A stretch of DNA of 35,556 nucleotides from CAMLLJ01 sp035759585 (GCA_035759585.1 DASTUP010000186.1:1-35556), one strand, 5' to 3'; positions 24,639 through 33,027 are shown, counted from the stretch's first letter. Numbers and translations are program-made. Notes: generated by a model not told the origin, from the sequence alone.

Positions 24639-24919
24639 GGTTCGTCGTCCTCAGGCTCGTCAGGAAAGGTGGGTCGATCGCGGGACGCTTCGTCCACGAT
24701 CCGGCGGCTCTCGGCCACCTCGGGCGTATCGTACGTCGAGCGCACTTCGTAGTGAAACAGCTCGCTCCGGAGGTCGCCGAGCCGGCGCAGCAGCTCCGGC
24801 ACCGATTTCAGCAGCAGGCCCGCCTGGTCCAGCTCCTTCAGCCGGGCGGCGAGCTCCCTCAGCGCCGCTTCGAGCCGTTCGGCCCGCTCCTTGCCATAGA
24901 TCTCGTCGTGCTCTGCCAT
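24614..24919 (-). CDS. Small coiled-coil protein, unknown function
   Basis: 101 residues, charged, with a long amphipathic helix (GKERAERLEAALRELAARLKELDQ) likely to form a coiled coil, and an acidic, proline-rich tail (PTFPDEPEDDEPW). No signal peptide or membrane segment. It overlaps the DsbA-like gene by 25 bases and appears to be first in the DsbA-VKOR-kup operon. I do not recognise a family. Confidence 0.7.
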   Translation of the reverse strand: MAEHDEIYGKERAERLEAALRELAARLKELDQAGLLLKSVPELLRRLGDLRSELFHYEVRSTYDTPEVAESRRIVDEASRDRPTFPDEPEDDEPWRQRPAE

Positions 24920-25024
24920 TCTCCCGCCTCGTCCGGCGCGCGACCCGCGGTCCGCACCCGGACTCCTGATTCCGTGAGCGGGTAATCTACACGGAGCGCG
25001 CGATGATCAAAGCAGGATTGGTGA

Positions 25025-25054
25025 TTGCACCAAATAGTGCAACCCTGCTATATT
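25025..25054 (+). promoter_or_regulatory. Promoter with overlapping operator palindrome
   Basis: TATATT (25049-25054, 5 of 6) is a good -10. TTGCAC (25025-25030) or the hexamer one base later is in -35 position. TTGCAC and GTGCAA (25037-25042) are perfect inverted arms around CAAATA, so a dimeric regulator bound here would cover the -35 and spacer. Predicted transcript start is near 25061, 30 bases before the ATG. Confidence 0.55.
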
Positions 25055-25090
25055 TACGCGTACCCTGACTGTCACAAAAAAGGACGGTGC

Positions 25091-25360
25091 ATGAGCAAGA
25101 AGACTACCCGGCGTGCCCCTGCGGCCACTCCTCCCTCGTCATTCGATCAGGCGCGGGACGAGATGTTCAGCCATATCCTCCGGTGCGGCGTCATCGAGGC
25201 GCTTCCCGAGCACCAGAAGGACTGGTTCGACGACACCATGCAGTACATCGCCGACCGCTATGAGGATCTTGCCGATGAGCAGCTCGGCCAGCTCCGCCAG
25301 CTCGGTGAGCGCTACTGCCAGCCGGTGCAGCGCCGGGTGGAGCCTGTCGGGTCGGCCTGA
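25091..25360 (+). CDS. Small soluble protein, unknown function
   Basis: 89 residues: a basic, Pro/Ala-rich start (KKTTRRAPAATPP), then a compact helical, acidic domain (SFDQARDEMFSHILRCGV, DDTMQYIADRYEDL, QLGQLRQLGERYC) with two cysteines (C32, C76). AGGACGG precedes the ATG. It has its own promoter, operator-like palindrome and strong terminator, so it is a single well-controlled gene. No family recognised; length and charge would suit a nucleoid- or regulator-associated protein, but that is a guess. Confidence 0.75.
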   Translation: MSKKTTRRAPAATPPSSFDQARDEMFSHILRCGVIEALPEHQKDWFDDTMQYIADRYEDLADEQLGQLRQLGERYCQPVQRRVEPVGSA

Positions 25361-25391
25361 TCCGGCTGGGTCGTTCGTCCGCATGCCGACA

Positions 25392-25428
25392 GCCCCGGGA
25401 GATCTCTTTCCCGGGGCGTTCTGTTTCC
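25392..25428 (+). terminator. Rho-independent terminator
   Basis: GCCCCGGGA (25392-25400) pairs with TCCCGGGGC (25409-25417) across an 8-nt loop, followed by the T-rich GTTCTGTTTCC. It is 32 bases past the stop of the 89-residue gene and just before the 3' end of the convergent gene at 25431. Confidence 0.8.
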
Positions 25429-25430
25429 GG

Positions 25431-25910
25431 TCAGCGGCCTGCGTTCCGGGCCGCAAACCAGCGCCACCGGTAGCCGGCTGAAATCCGGGCGCCGCCGCCC
25501 ACTCCGCCTTCGAGGTACCAGCCGGCGCTGCCGCCGGGAGCGTGCTCGAGGCCGATCAGCAGCACGAGAAAACCTTCCTCGCCCGCGCCCGCAATCCCGG
25601 CGATGCCGCCGCCCCCGTAGACTCCGACTCCGCGCGATGCGGGGCTCAGCAGGAAATGCCCGAGGATTTCGCCGCGGGCGACGAACTCGCCGCCTGCGGA
25701 ACCTGCCGCGGCGGTGAGCGCGAGGCGCGTCCGGCGCGTCGTGCGGATCGCGCCGTAGAGGCCGCCGGCGACGAGCTCGTCGTCCTGCGCGGTGAACACG
25801 GCGTGGAGACCCAGCTCCCGCGCGCGCTGCGCCTCCGCGGGCCCGGCCGCAAGCCACAGCGTGCCGAGCGCGAAGGCGCACCCTGCGATCCTACCCCAGG
25901 TCGATGTCAT
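25431..25910 (-). CDS. Small exported protein, probably outer-membrane beta-barrel-like
   Basis: 159 residues with a signal peptide ending near PAEAQ (~residue 28). The mature part alternates hydrophobic and glycine-rich strands (LVAGGLYGAIRTT, RLALTAAAGSAGGEF, GVGVYGGGGIAGIAG, WYLEGGVGGGARISAGYRW), a pattern of small barrels or autotransporter-like surface proteins. ATG at 25910 overlaps the OsmC gene end by 20 bases. No family recognised. Confidence 0.7.
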   Translation of the reverse strand: MTSTWGRIAGCAFALGTLWLAAGPAEAQRARELGLHAVFTAQDDELVAGGLYGAIRTTRRTRLALTAAAGSAGGEFVARGEILGHFLLSPASRGVGVYGGGGIAGIAGAGEEGFLVLLIGLEHAPGGSAGWYLEGGVGGGARISAGYRWRWFAARNAGR

Positions 25911-26301
25911 ACGTGACCGGGAGGTCCTCCGCGAGCGAGGCCACCACCGAGCAGTATTTCTCGAGCGAGAGCTCGACGGCCCGCCGCGCCTTCGCTTCGT
26001 CCACGCCCTCGCCCCTGATCCGGAACACGAAGTGCATCGAGAGGAAGCGCCGCGGCTGCTCCTCACGCCGCACCGCGCGCGCATCGATGGAGAATTCGCG
26101 CAGCTCCACACGCATCTTCTCCAGGATCATCACCACGTCCGACCCGCTGCACGCAGCGGCGGAGAGCAGGAGCGCCTGCACGGGGCTCACGCCCGCCTGC
26201 GCGTCGCCGTCGAGAACGAGGGTCGCGCCCCCGGGCGCGTCCGATCCGAATCGCATGCCGCCGAGCCAGGAGAGCGTGGCGGTCTTCGTTTCCTGTGCCA
26301 T
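25891..26301 (-). CDS. OsmC family protein
   Basis: 136 residues, the normal family size. Two redox cysteines are visible: C51 (LLSAAACSGSDVVMILEKM) and C117 (SLEKYCSVVASL), which in Ohr/OsmC proteins reduce organic peroxides. The long central helix and the paired beta sheets (FSIDARAVRRE, RFLSMHFVFRIRG) fit. The YhfA-like subgroup is the closest by pattern. Cytoplasmic. It lies between a phosphatidyltransferase gene (28-base gap) and an exported protein gene. Confidence 0.9.
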   Translation of the reverse strand: MAQETKTATLSWLGGMRFGSDAPGGATLVLDGDAQAGVSPVQALLLSAAACSGSDVVMILEKMRVELREFSIDARAVRREEQPRRFLSMHFVFRIRGEGVDEAKARRAVELSLEKYCSVVASLAEDLPVTYDIDLG

Positions 26302-26329
26302 CTCGAGCCGGGAGAAGGTGATGGTCGCG

Positions 26330-26914
26330 TCAGCGGCCGACGCTGCGGCGCTTCGTGGCGGCAACCTGCTGGTAGTCCCAGATCGCGTAGAGGCCGACCG
26401 CGCCGGTGGCCCACGCGAGCGGGCGAAGATAGGGCGAGTCGAGGAGGAATGCCACGAGCGTGAGGATCTGCCCCACGGTGACGGCCTTGCCGCCGACGCG
26501 CGCGGGAATCGCCGCAGGACGTCCCGAGATGAGCGTCGCCGCGAAGGCGAGGCTCGCCACCACGTCGCGCAGGAGCACGGCGAGCACTTCGAACGGCGCG
26601 AGGCGGCCGGAGAGCACCACGACGGCGAACGCACAGAGCATGAAGAGCTTGTCGGCGACGGGATCGAGAAACGAGCCGAAGCGGGAGCTGCCGATCCGCC
26701 GCGCGATGAAGCCATCGAGCAGGTCGGTGGCGGCCGCCGCCGCGAGGATCACGAGGCGCGCGCCGCTCGAGGGCACGAGCACGAAGGCCAGCGCCATCGG
26801 AAGGCGCGAAACGGTGAGGAGGTCCGCGAGCGTCACGCCCGCGCGCCCTTGCTCCGCCATGGGGGGAGGACTAGGTTCGGACACCTCATTCTCCGCGGGC
26901 TTCGGCGCCATCAT
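26330..26914 (-). CDS. CDP-alcohol phosphatidyltransferase family membrane protein
   Basis: 194 residues. The family motif is complete: D64-x2-D67-G68-x2-A71-R72-x7-G80-x3-D84-x3-D88 (DLLDGFIARR...GSFLDPVADK), which binds the CDP-alcohol and metal ions. Six hydrophobic helices follow the PgsA/CdsA-like pattern. It transfers a phosphatidyl group to an alcohol such as glycerol-3-phosphate; the acceptor cannot be told apart from sequence, though PgsA type is the nearest. Two ATG codons at 26914; an internal Met at residue 19 (26860) is possible, but neither has a good ribosome site. Confidence 0.87.
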   Translation of the reverse strand: MMAPKPAENEVSEPSPPPMAEQGRAGVTLADLLTVSRLPMALAFVLVPSSGARLVILAAAAATDLLDGFIARRIGSSRFGSFLDPVADKLFMLCAFAVVVLSGRLAPFEVLAVLLRDVVASLAFAATLISGRPAAIPARVGGKAVTVGQILTLVAFLLDSPYLRPLAWATGAVGLYAIWDYQQVAATKRRSVGR

Positions 26915-26967
26915 GGATCTCGATCCGTTCCGCCGTGCATCTGCCCTTCCGAAATCCCTCCGCTGAA

Positions 26968-27285
26968 ATGTCCAGCGACTACGCGCAGCAGCTCACCGAA
27001 TTTTCCGAGCTGACGCCGACCACGCTCGGCGATCCCGATGCGCTCGCCGCCGTGCTCGTGGCGGCCGCGGGCGCCATGGGTCTCGCTGCGCTCGGTCCAC
27101 CCGTCGTGCGCCGCGGTCCGCGCGGCTGGGCGGCGAGCCTCATCGGCGACGATGGGCACATCGTGCTGCACACCGCGCCCGATCAGGGCCGCTGCCTCAT
27201 CGACGTCGTCGCGCGGACATCCGCCGCCGCGGAGCGCGGCGGAGACGTGATCGCGCGGCGGCTCGGCGCCCGCACCGGCGACTGA
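26968..27285 (+). CDS. S-adenosylmethionine decarboxylase-like protein without the pyruvoyl serine
   Basis: 105 residues aligning along its length to prokaryotic AdoMetDC: LGDPDALAAVLVAAAGAMGL, then GWAASLIGDDGHIVLHTAPDQGRCLIDVVART, where active enzymes have ESH(I/L)xIHT and VDVFTC. The residue that becomes the pyruvoyl group (Ser63 in Thermotoga numbering) is Gly63 here. The active-site His68 is kept and Cys83 is replaced by Arg. It therefore should not self-process or decarboxylate, and may be a regulatory or repurposed paralog. ATG at 26968 is 53 bases from the divergent phosphatidyltransferase start. Its end is 14 bases from convergent msrB. Confidence 0.72.
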   Translation: MSSDYAQQLTEFSELTPTTLGDPDALAAVLVAAAGAMGLAALGPPVVRRGPRGWAASLIGDDGHIVLHTAPDQGRCLIDVVARTSAAAERGGDVIARRLGARTGD

Positions 27286-27299
27286 GCCCGTTCGCGCTC

Positions 27300-27698
27300 C
27301 TATTCCTCCGGCGTAAAATCGAGCGAAGCCGAATTGACGCAGTAGCGGAGACCGGTCGGGCGCGGCCCGTCGTCGAACACGTGGCCCAGATGCGAGCCGC
27401 ATCGCCGGCAATGCACCTCGACGCGCCGCATGAACAGCGAATCGTCGGTCTCGGTCTCGACCGCCTCCTCCGCCACCGGCGCGTAGAAGCTCGGCCAGCC
27501 GGTGCCCGAGTCGAACTTCGTTCCCGAATCGAAAAGCGGCTCCCCGCAGCAGATGCACCGGTACGTTCCCTCGGCGTGATGATCCCAGTAGGCGCCGGTG
27601 AACGCGTGCTCGGTTCCCTTCTCCCGGCAGATCCGGTATTGCTCCGGGGACAATCTGGCCCGCCATTCGTCTTCCCGGGCCTGGCGCTCGGTCGTCAT
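27300..27698 (-). CDS. msrB: Peptide-methionine (R)-S-oxide reductase
   Basis: 132 residues. Zinc ligands C48/C51 and C97/C100 (CICCGEPLF, HCRRCGSHLG), the substrate motif FDSGTGWPSFY, and the catalytic C120 (GLRYCVNSASLDF) are all in place. It repairs oxidised methionine using thioredoxin. No signal peptide, so it is cytoplasmic. ATG at 27698 follows GGTGGG; a GTG 24 bases earlier is less likely. Confidence 0.95.
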   Translation of the reverse strand: MTTERQAREDEWRARLSPEQYRICREKGTEHAFTGAYWDHHAEGTYRCICCGEPLFDSGTKFDSGTGWPSFYAPVAEEAVETETDDSLFMRRVEVHCRRCGSHLGHVFDDGPRPTGLRYCVNSASLDFTPEE

Positions 27699-27732
27699 CG
27701 TCCCACCGGGCCTTTCCGGCACCCCACCAGCT

Positions 27733-27747
27733 GTTTCACGTTGAAAC
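27733..27747. promoter_or_regulatory. Palindrome in the msrB divergent gap
   Basis: GTTTCA and TGAAAC flank CGT, 35 bases upstream of msrB and 53 before the next gene on the + strand. It is a plausible operator for either gene. It looks like ParB's parS but has one extra base in the centre. Confidence 0.4.
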
Positions 27748-27799
27748 TCCCTTCCTTATGTATGCGTACGAGGGACATCCCCAACCGGAGTGCCTCGCG

Positions 27800-28222
27800 A
27801 TGCGTTTCCCGACCTCGTTAACCATAGCCGCCCTGCTGGCTTCGGCGGCGGCCCCGGGGCTTTCCGCCCAGGCGGCCATGCCCGCGGATTCCCTGGCTCA
27901 TGCCCGGATGCTGACCGACTGGTTCTTCACCGCCCGGCACGACAGCGTGCTGGCCTACTTCCCCGAGGAAGAGCGCGCCGAGATCACAATTGACGAGCTG
28001 CAGTCGCGGCTCGAGGAGCTCACCGGCCGCGTCGGCCTCGAGTCCGAGGTCGTCGAGGAAAAATTCGTCAAGCGCAACGGCCTCACCCAGTACTGGCGCA
28101 CCAGCAGGTACTCGAATTACGACGAGCCGGTGCTCTTCCGCTGGGCCTTCAACAAGCAGGGGCAGATCGCCGGGATGGGAGTCGGACCCGCCAGCCAGGC
28201 GCCGCCGATCGACCCCGACTGA
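27800..28222 (+). CDS. Small secreted protein, possibly DUF3887-like
   Basis: 140 residues with a signal peptide ending at PGLSAQ (~residue 25). The mature region reads as an alpha/beta sandwich of the NTF2/DUF3887 kind: HARMLTDWFFTARHDSVLAYF helix, ITIDELQSRLEELTGRVG, then strands EVVEEKFVKRNGLTQYWRTSRY and PVLFRWAFNKQGQIAGMGV. I am moderately sure of the fold, not of a function. ATG at 27800; an earlier ATG at 27758 would place a polar stretch before the signal. It ends one base before the aldehyde dehydrogenase stop on the other strand. Confidence 0.78.
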   Translation: MRFPTSLTIAALLASAAAPGLSAQAAMPADSLAHARMLTDWFFTARHDSVLAYFPEEERAEITIDELQSRLEELTGRVGLESEVVEEKFVKRNGLTQYWRTSRYSNYDEPVLFRWAFNKQGQIAGMGVGPASQAPPIDPD

Positions 28223-29632
28223 TCAGAGGACGAGCAGCCTCGGCTCAGTCATGTCCTCGATGGCATACCGCACGCCTTCGCGGCCGAGCCCGGACATCTT
28301 GACGCCGCCATAGGGCATCTGGTCGACGCGCCATGACGGCACGTCGTTCACGATGATGCCGCCGACGTCGAGCTCCTCGAACGCGCGCATGATTCGCCGG
28401 ATGTCGTAGGTGAACAGGCCCGCCTGCAAGCCGTACGGCGAGTCGTTGGCGAGCGCCAGCGCCTCGTCGAACTGCGTGTAGCTCCTGACCGTGACGATCG
28501 GCGCGAAGACCTCCTCGGTATTCACCTTCATCTCGGCCGTCGTGCCCAGGAGGACGGTAGCGTCGAGAACGGAGCCGTTGCGCGCACCGCCGGTGGCCAC
28601 CTGCGCGCCGGCGGACACCGCTTCGGACACCCACGCTTCCGCGCGCCGGGCATTTGCCTCGTCGATCATTGGCCCGACGTCCGTGGCTTCGTCCATCGGA
28701 TCGCCGGCGCGAAGCTGCGATACCTGGCTCACGAGCATCGCGGTGAAGCGCTCCGCCACGTCGGCATGCACCAGGATTCGCTGGACCGAGATGCACGACT
28801 GTCCCGCATAGGCAAACCCGCCGGTGGCGCACCGCTTCACGGCATGCTCGAGGTCGGCGTCCGGCTCGATGATCGCAGCGGCGTTTCCGCCCAGCTCGAG
28901 CGTGACCTTCTTTCCGGTGGCGCGCGCGCGGATGCCCCATCCCGCCCGTGCCGAGCCGGTGAAGGTGATCATCCGGATTCGCGGGTCGTCGATCAGCGCC
29001 GCGGCATCGTCGACCTCGCATGGCACGATGCTCACCGCGCCCTTCGGGTACCCGGCACCGGCAATGATCTCGGCGAGTACGAGCGAGGTGAGCGGATCCT
29101 GCGGTGGCGGCTTGAGCACGATCGTCGCGCCGCACGCGATCGCGGGCGCGAGTTTGTGCGCGGCGAGATTGAGCGGGAAATTGAACGGGGTGATGGCCGC
29201 GATCGGCGCGAGCGGAAACCGGCGCACGAGTCCGGTGCGCCCCGCGCCGGCCGGCACCGCGTCGAGCGGCAGCAGCTCGCCGTCCATCCGCTTCGACTCG
29301 TCGATTCCGTCCTGGAAGGTGGCGAGGAGGCGCGTCACTTCGGCGCGTGCCGCGGTGATCGGCTTCCCCGCTTCCTGCGCCAGGAGCCGCGTCAGCTCGT
29401 CGCGGCGCTCCTCGATCCCCGCGCGGATTCGGCGGAGGACTTCAGCGCGGGCGTGCGCGGGCATGCGCCGCGCCTCGGGCGCCGCCCGGTGCGCGGCATC
29501 GATTGCCATGCGCACGTCATCCGCGCTCCCCACGCACGCAGTTCCGACCACGGCTCCCGACCAGGGGCTCCGGATCTCCCAGCGGGCGCCCCGCTCGACG
29601 AGCTCTCCCGCGAGAAGGAACGGACTAGACAT
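28223..29632 (-). CDS. NAD(P)-dependent aldehyde dehydrogenase
   Basis: 469-residue ALDH superfamily enzyme oxidising an aldehyde to its acid. Catalytic C280 (GQSCISVQR), general base E246 (TLELGGN), Asn151 in PFNFPLN, and the NAD-contact FTGSARAG are seen. The profile is closest to lactaldehyde/succinate-semialdehyde-type ALDHs, but the substrate is unassigned. It starts 8 bases inside the M16 peptidase gene and ends exactly against the secreted-protein gene. Confidence 0.92.
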   Translation of the reverse strand: MSSPFLLAGELVERGARWEIRSPWSGAVVGTACVGSADDVRMAIDAAHRAAPEARRMPAHARAEVLRRIRAGIEERRDELTRLLAQEAGKPITAARAEVTRLLATFQDGIDESKRMDGELLPLDAVPAGAGRTGLVRRFPLAPIAAITPFNFPLNLAAHKLAPAIACGATIVLKPPPQDPLTSLVLAEIIAGAGYPKGAVSIVPCEVDDAAALIDDPRIRMITFTGSARAGWGIRARATGKKVTLELGGNAAAIIEPDADLEHAVKRCATGGFAYAGQSCISVQRILVHADVAERFTAMLVSQVSQLRAGDPMDEATDVGPMIDEANARRAEAWVSEAVSAGAQVATGGARNGSVLDATVLLGTTAEMKVNTEEVFAPIVTVRSYTQFDEALALANDSPYGLQAGLFTYDIRRIMRAFEELDVGGIIVNDVPSWRVDQMPYGGVKMSGLGREGVRYAIEDMTEPRLLVL

Positions 29633-32267
29633 GCACGCCCTCGACCATCGGCTCCTCCACGCCGCGCACCACGGCCTCGACCCGCCGCCCGCTGGCGAGG
29701 CTTTCCTCCGCGAGCGCCCGGACCTCCTCCGCCGTAACCGCACGATAGGCGGCCGCGGGATCCTCGAGCTCGGCCAGGCCCTCGCCCGCGAGCCACGCCT
29801 CGAGTATTTCGCCCGCCACGGCGGCCGAGGTCTGGCGATGCACCTCCGCCTGTCCCGCGAGATACTGCACGGCGCGCTCGAGCTCCTCACCCGAAACCGC
29901 TTCCCGCGCGAATCGCTCGAGCTCGACGAGCATCTGCTCCCGCGCCTCCTCTTCCCGTTGCGGTGACGTCGCGATGTAGGTGACCAGGGCGCCGGCCGTG
30001 CGTCGCTGCCAGGCCTGCGCGATCACGGTGTACGCCAGCGATCGGCGGTCCCTGAGCGCCTCGAACAGTCTCCCGCCGAGCCCGCTCCCGACGGCAGCCC
30101 AGACATCCGCAGCATGCCGGCGTGGATCCCGCCGGTGCGGCCCGGGAAACACCATGGCGAGGGCCGACTGCGCCTTCTCCCGCGGCTGCACGCTGAACGG
30201 TTCCACGCCGAGCCACGGACGAACCGGTTCCGGGCCAGGCGGCGGAGCCGGCGGCCAGGCGGCGAACTCGTCCGCGAGCGCATCAGCCGCGCGGTCCGGG
30301 TCGATCTCGCCCACGGCAATGACCGTGGCGCGCAGACCGCGCCGGTCTTCGAGCCAGGCGCGGATCCGGGCCCCGGTCAGCCCCGGAATCGACTCGCGGA
30401 GCCCGCCGAGCGGCAATCCATACCCGCTCGAGCCGAACGCCGCCGCGAACGCGAGCTGGAACGGATAGCGGAACATGTCGTCCGTCGCCTGCTCCGCTTC
30501 GGACGCGAGGATGCTTCGTTCCGCGGCAACATCGCGCTCGGCAAACGTGGGCTCCGCCAGCACCAGCCGCAGGAGGTTCGCCGCTTCCGGAAGCTTCGGC
30601 GCGAGCACGGTCGTGGCAAAGCCGGCCCAGTCGCTCGATACGCTCGTCCCGAGCGTGCCCCCGAGCCGCTCGAATGCAAATGCGAGCTCTCCCGTCCCGA
30701 GCCCGGCTGCGCCACGCGCGGCCGATCGCATCGTGAGCATCGAGAGCCCGGCATCGGCCGCATTCTCGGCGGGCGCGGACGGAAGATAGAGGCCGATCGT
30801 CGCCATCGGGACGCCGGCCTTGGGGCGAATGAGCAGATCGACGCCGGGCAGCGCGAAATGATGGACGTCGGCAACGCGGTCGCGGCGCGAAGGCCGGGCC
30901 GGCAGCGTCCTCGCCGGTGCAGGCCGAGACTTGCCGTCCGCCGAGGGGGCGATGGGCGTGAGCGCCGTGAGTGCGAACGGAGCGGCGAGCGAATCCGCAT
31001 CGAGCTCTGCGCCGCGCCCCTCGGGATGATAGACGACGCCGCCGAACGTGTCGGGCAGGAGCCACTTCGCTGCCGCGCGGCGGACCTGGTCTGCCGTCAC
31101 TGCCTCCAGCTCCGCGTATTCGCGGTCGAGCTGCTCCGCGCCGTCGAGCGCCTCAGCGGAGGCGAGCGCCATGGCCCGGCCCTCGGTCGGCTCCATGCGC
31201 CGCGCCCAGCGCGAGAGGAGCAGGGTTCGCGCGCGGAAGAGGTCGTCCTCGCCCGGGCCGCTCATGGCCAGGCGCGTCACCGCCTCCGCGATTCCGTCGA
31301 TCGTTTCGGCGAGCCGCTCCGGCTCGAGCTCGGCGCCGATGGCAAGCACGCCCAGCTCGGTCGGCGCGTAGTAGTGCGCGGACACCGACGTCACGAGGCC
31401 CGGCTCCCGGAGGCGCCGATAGAGCCAGCTCCCGCGCCCCGTGCTCAGGACCGCCACCGCCAGGTCGAGCGCCGGTGCATCCTCGTGCAGCGGCCCGGGT
31501 GCGCGCCAGCCGATCGAGAGCTCCGACTGGGTGACGTCTCCCCTGAGCGTGCGGCTCCGCACACCGCTCCGATCCGGTTCCACCGGCGATGCATCGATCG
31601 CACCCGCGCGTGCGGGCCACTCCTCGTATCGCGAGCGCGCCAGCGCGATCGCGGCGGCGGGGTCGATGTCGCCGACGATCGAGATGATCGTCCGCTCCGG
31701 GACATAGCGCGATGCGTAGTAGCCGTGAATGTCGGCGCGCCGGTAGCCACGCAGCTGCTCCTCGGTGCCGATGCGCCAGCGCCGGATGCGGTGCCGGTCG
31801 AAGAGCACCTCGTGCAGCGTTTCGTGCGTCACCGCGGACGGGGTGTCCTGCTTGCGCTTCGCCTCCTCGATGATCACCTGGAGCTCCCGCGCCAGCTCTT
31901 CCTCGTCGATCAGCGGATTGCGCAGCGCGTCCGACTGGATCTCGAGCGCGGTCGCAAGGCGTGCCGCCGGAAGTACGACGAAATACGCGGTATGGTCGTA
32001 CGCCGTGTGCGCGTTGAGGTAGCCGCCCGCCGCCTTCGTCTCCCGCGCGATCGCGCCGACGCCGCGGGTCGGCGTGCCCTTGAAGAACATGTGCTCGAGC
32101 ACGTGCGAAACGCCGACCCATGAATCGGGCTCGTCGAAGAACCCTGCCTGGACGTGGGTGACGACCGACGCGGCCGGCGATGAGGCGTCGCGTTGCGCGA
32201 GGATGGTGAGGCCATTGGGGAGCACTTCGCGGGCAAGGTCGCGCGTCCAGCGGGGCAAGGGAGGCAT
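29625..32267 (-). CDS. M16 family zinc metallopeptidase, full two-half form
   Basis: 880 residues. The inverted zinc motif HxxEH is at 55-59 (HVLEH), with the third ligand Glu in the ELQVIIEEAK segment (128-135). A second, inactive half starts near residue 480 (PGVDLLIRPKAGVPMATIGLYL) and carries the SLAYTVIAQ-type motif of M16 C-terminal halves. Such proteins degrade peptides in a closed chamber. No signal peptide at this start, so it is cytoplasmic unless the upstream TTG is used. ATG at 32267 is 52 bases after the ABC permease gene, in the same transcript. Confidence 0.92.
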   Translation of the reverse strand: MPPLPRWTRDLAREVLPNGLTILAQRDASSPAASVVTHVQAGFFDEPDSWVGVSHVLEHMFFKGTPTRGVGAIARETKAAGGYLNAHTAYDHTAYFVVLPAARLATALEIQSDALRNPLIDEEELARELQVIIEEAKRKQDTPSAVTHETLHEVLFDRHRIRRWRIGTEEQLRGYRRADIHGYYASRYVPERTIISIVGDIDPAAAIALARSRYEEWPARAGAIDASPVEPDRSGVRSRTLRGDVTQSELSIGWRAPGPLHEDAPALDLAVAVLSTGRGSWLYRRLREPGLVTSVSAHYYAPTELGVLAIGAELEPERLAETIDGIAEAVTRLAMSGPGEDDLFRARTLLLSRWARRMEPTEGRAMALASAEALDGAEQLDREYAELEAVTADQVRRAAAKWLLPDTFGGVVYHPEGRGAELDADSLAAPFALTALTPIAPSADGKSRPAPARTLPARPSRRDRVADVHHFALPGVDLLIRPKAGVPMATIGLYLPSAPAENAADAGLSMLTMRSAARGAAGLGTGELAFAFERLGGTLGTSVSSDWAGFATTVLAPKLPEAANLLRLVLAEPTFAERDVAAERSILASEAEQATDDMFRYPFQLAFAAAFGSSGYGLPLGGLRESIPGLTGARIRAWLEDRRGLRATVIAVGEIDPDRAADALADEFAAWPPAPPPGPEPVRPWLGVEPFSVQPREKAQSALAMVFPGPHRRDPRRHAADVWAAVGSGLGGRLFEALRDRRSLAYTVIAQAWQRRTAGALVTYIATSPQREEEAREQMLVELERFAREAVSGEELERAVQYLAGQAEVHRQTSAAVAGEILEAWLAGEGLAELEDPAAAYRAVTAEEVRALAEESLASGRRVEAVVRGVEEPMVEGVHV

Positions 32268-32319
32268 GCGGAAATCTACAGCGGGAAGACGGGAAGGCGG
32301 CAAAGCGGGAACCGCCGCG

Positions 32320-33027
32320 TCAGGCGCGGCCCCCGCTGCCGAGCGCCCTCCAGTGGAGCACCGCGAGCGCCGCGAGGACGATGCAGGCGCCGTAGGCCGC
32401 GGCGCCCCAGATGTCGCCCTGTGATGGCGAGCCGTCGATTGCGGCGGCGTGATAGGGTGGCAGCACGGCGTAGACGGCTCGCGCGATTCCGCTCAGTCCC
32501 CCGCCCTGGCTCTGGATCGCGTGCAGGATCGATTCGAGGATGTAGAAGCCTGCACCGAGGACCCAGTCCCGGCGAACCAGCGTGGAGAAGAAAAGGACGG
32601 TGCCGCCGACGAGGAGATAGAGCAGTGCGGCCCTGCCGGCGATCCAGAGCGGAACCTGCAGATCTCCCGTCCGGATGGAAGCCGCCGCCGCAAGCATCGG
32701 GATGTAGAGCATGAGCAGGACCCCGCCGACGAGCCATCGCTGCAGGTAGAAGAGCGGCGGCGACACCGGGCGCGAGAAGTAGGCCCGGTAATATCCCTCG
32801 CCCAGGTCCCGGCTCACCAGCCCGGCCGACACGACCAGCACGAGCGGAAAGAGCGACTGGTCCGCGATGGCCCGAACGACGTCCTCGGTGGTGAATGCCT
32901 GCGAGCTCGGCATGCGCGTGAGTATGAACCCGACGAGCACCGCGACAGCGAGCAGGATGAGGCCCGGGCCGCGCACGGCGTCCCGCAGCTCCCAGTGGGA
33001 GTAGCCGAGCGGAATGCGCGTGATCAT
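32320..33027 (-). CDS. ABC-2 type permease
   Basis: 235-residue membrane protein with about six hydrophobic segments (LILLAVAVLVGFILT, LFPLVLVVSAGLV, GGVLLMLYIPMLAAAAS, ALLYLLVGGTVLFFS). The pattern SRDLGEGYYRAYFSRPVSP is the elbow/coupling region of ABC-2 permeases (compare NosY-type). It pairs with the ATPase immediately before it, whose stop overlaps its ATG (ATGA). The cargo is unknown. Confidence 0.86.
   Translation of the reverse strand: MITRIPLGYSHWELRDAVRGPGLILLAVAVLVGFILTRMPSSQAFTTEDVVRAIADQSLFPLVLVVSAGLVSRDLGEGYYRAYFSRPVSPPLFYLQRWLVGGVLLMLYIPMLAAAASIRTGDLQVPLWIAGRAALLYLLVGGTVLFFSTLVRRDWVLGAGFYILESILHAIQSQGGGLSGIARAVYAVLPPYHAAAIDGSPSQGDIWGAAAYGACIVLAALAVLHWRALGSGGRA

Noticed and set aside
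26330..26914. Shortened spacing in the CDP-alcohol phosphatidyltransferase motif
   Set aside because: Seven residues between AR and G is within the accepted 7-8 range of the family pattern, so this is not an anomaly.
27732..27748. ParB parS site
   Set aside because: The sequence has an additional central base compared with the parS 16-mer, and no parA/parB gene is near. Kept only as a generic palindrome.
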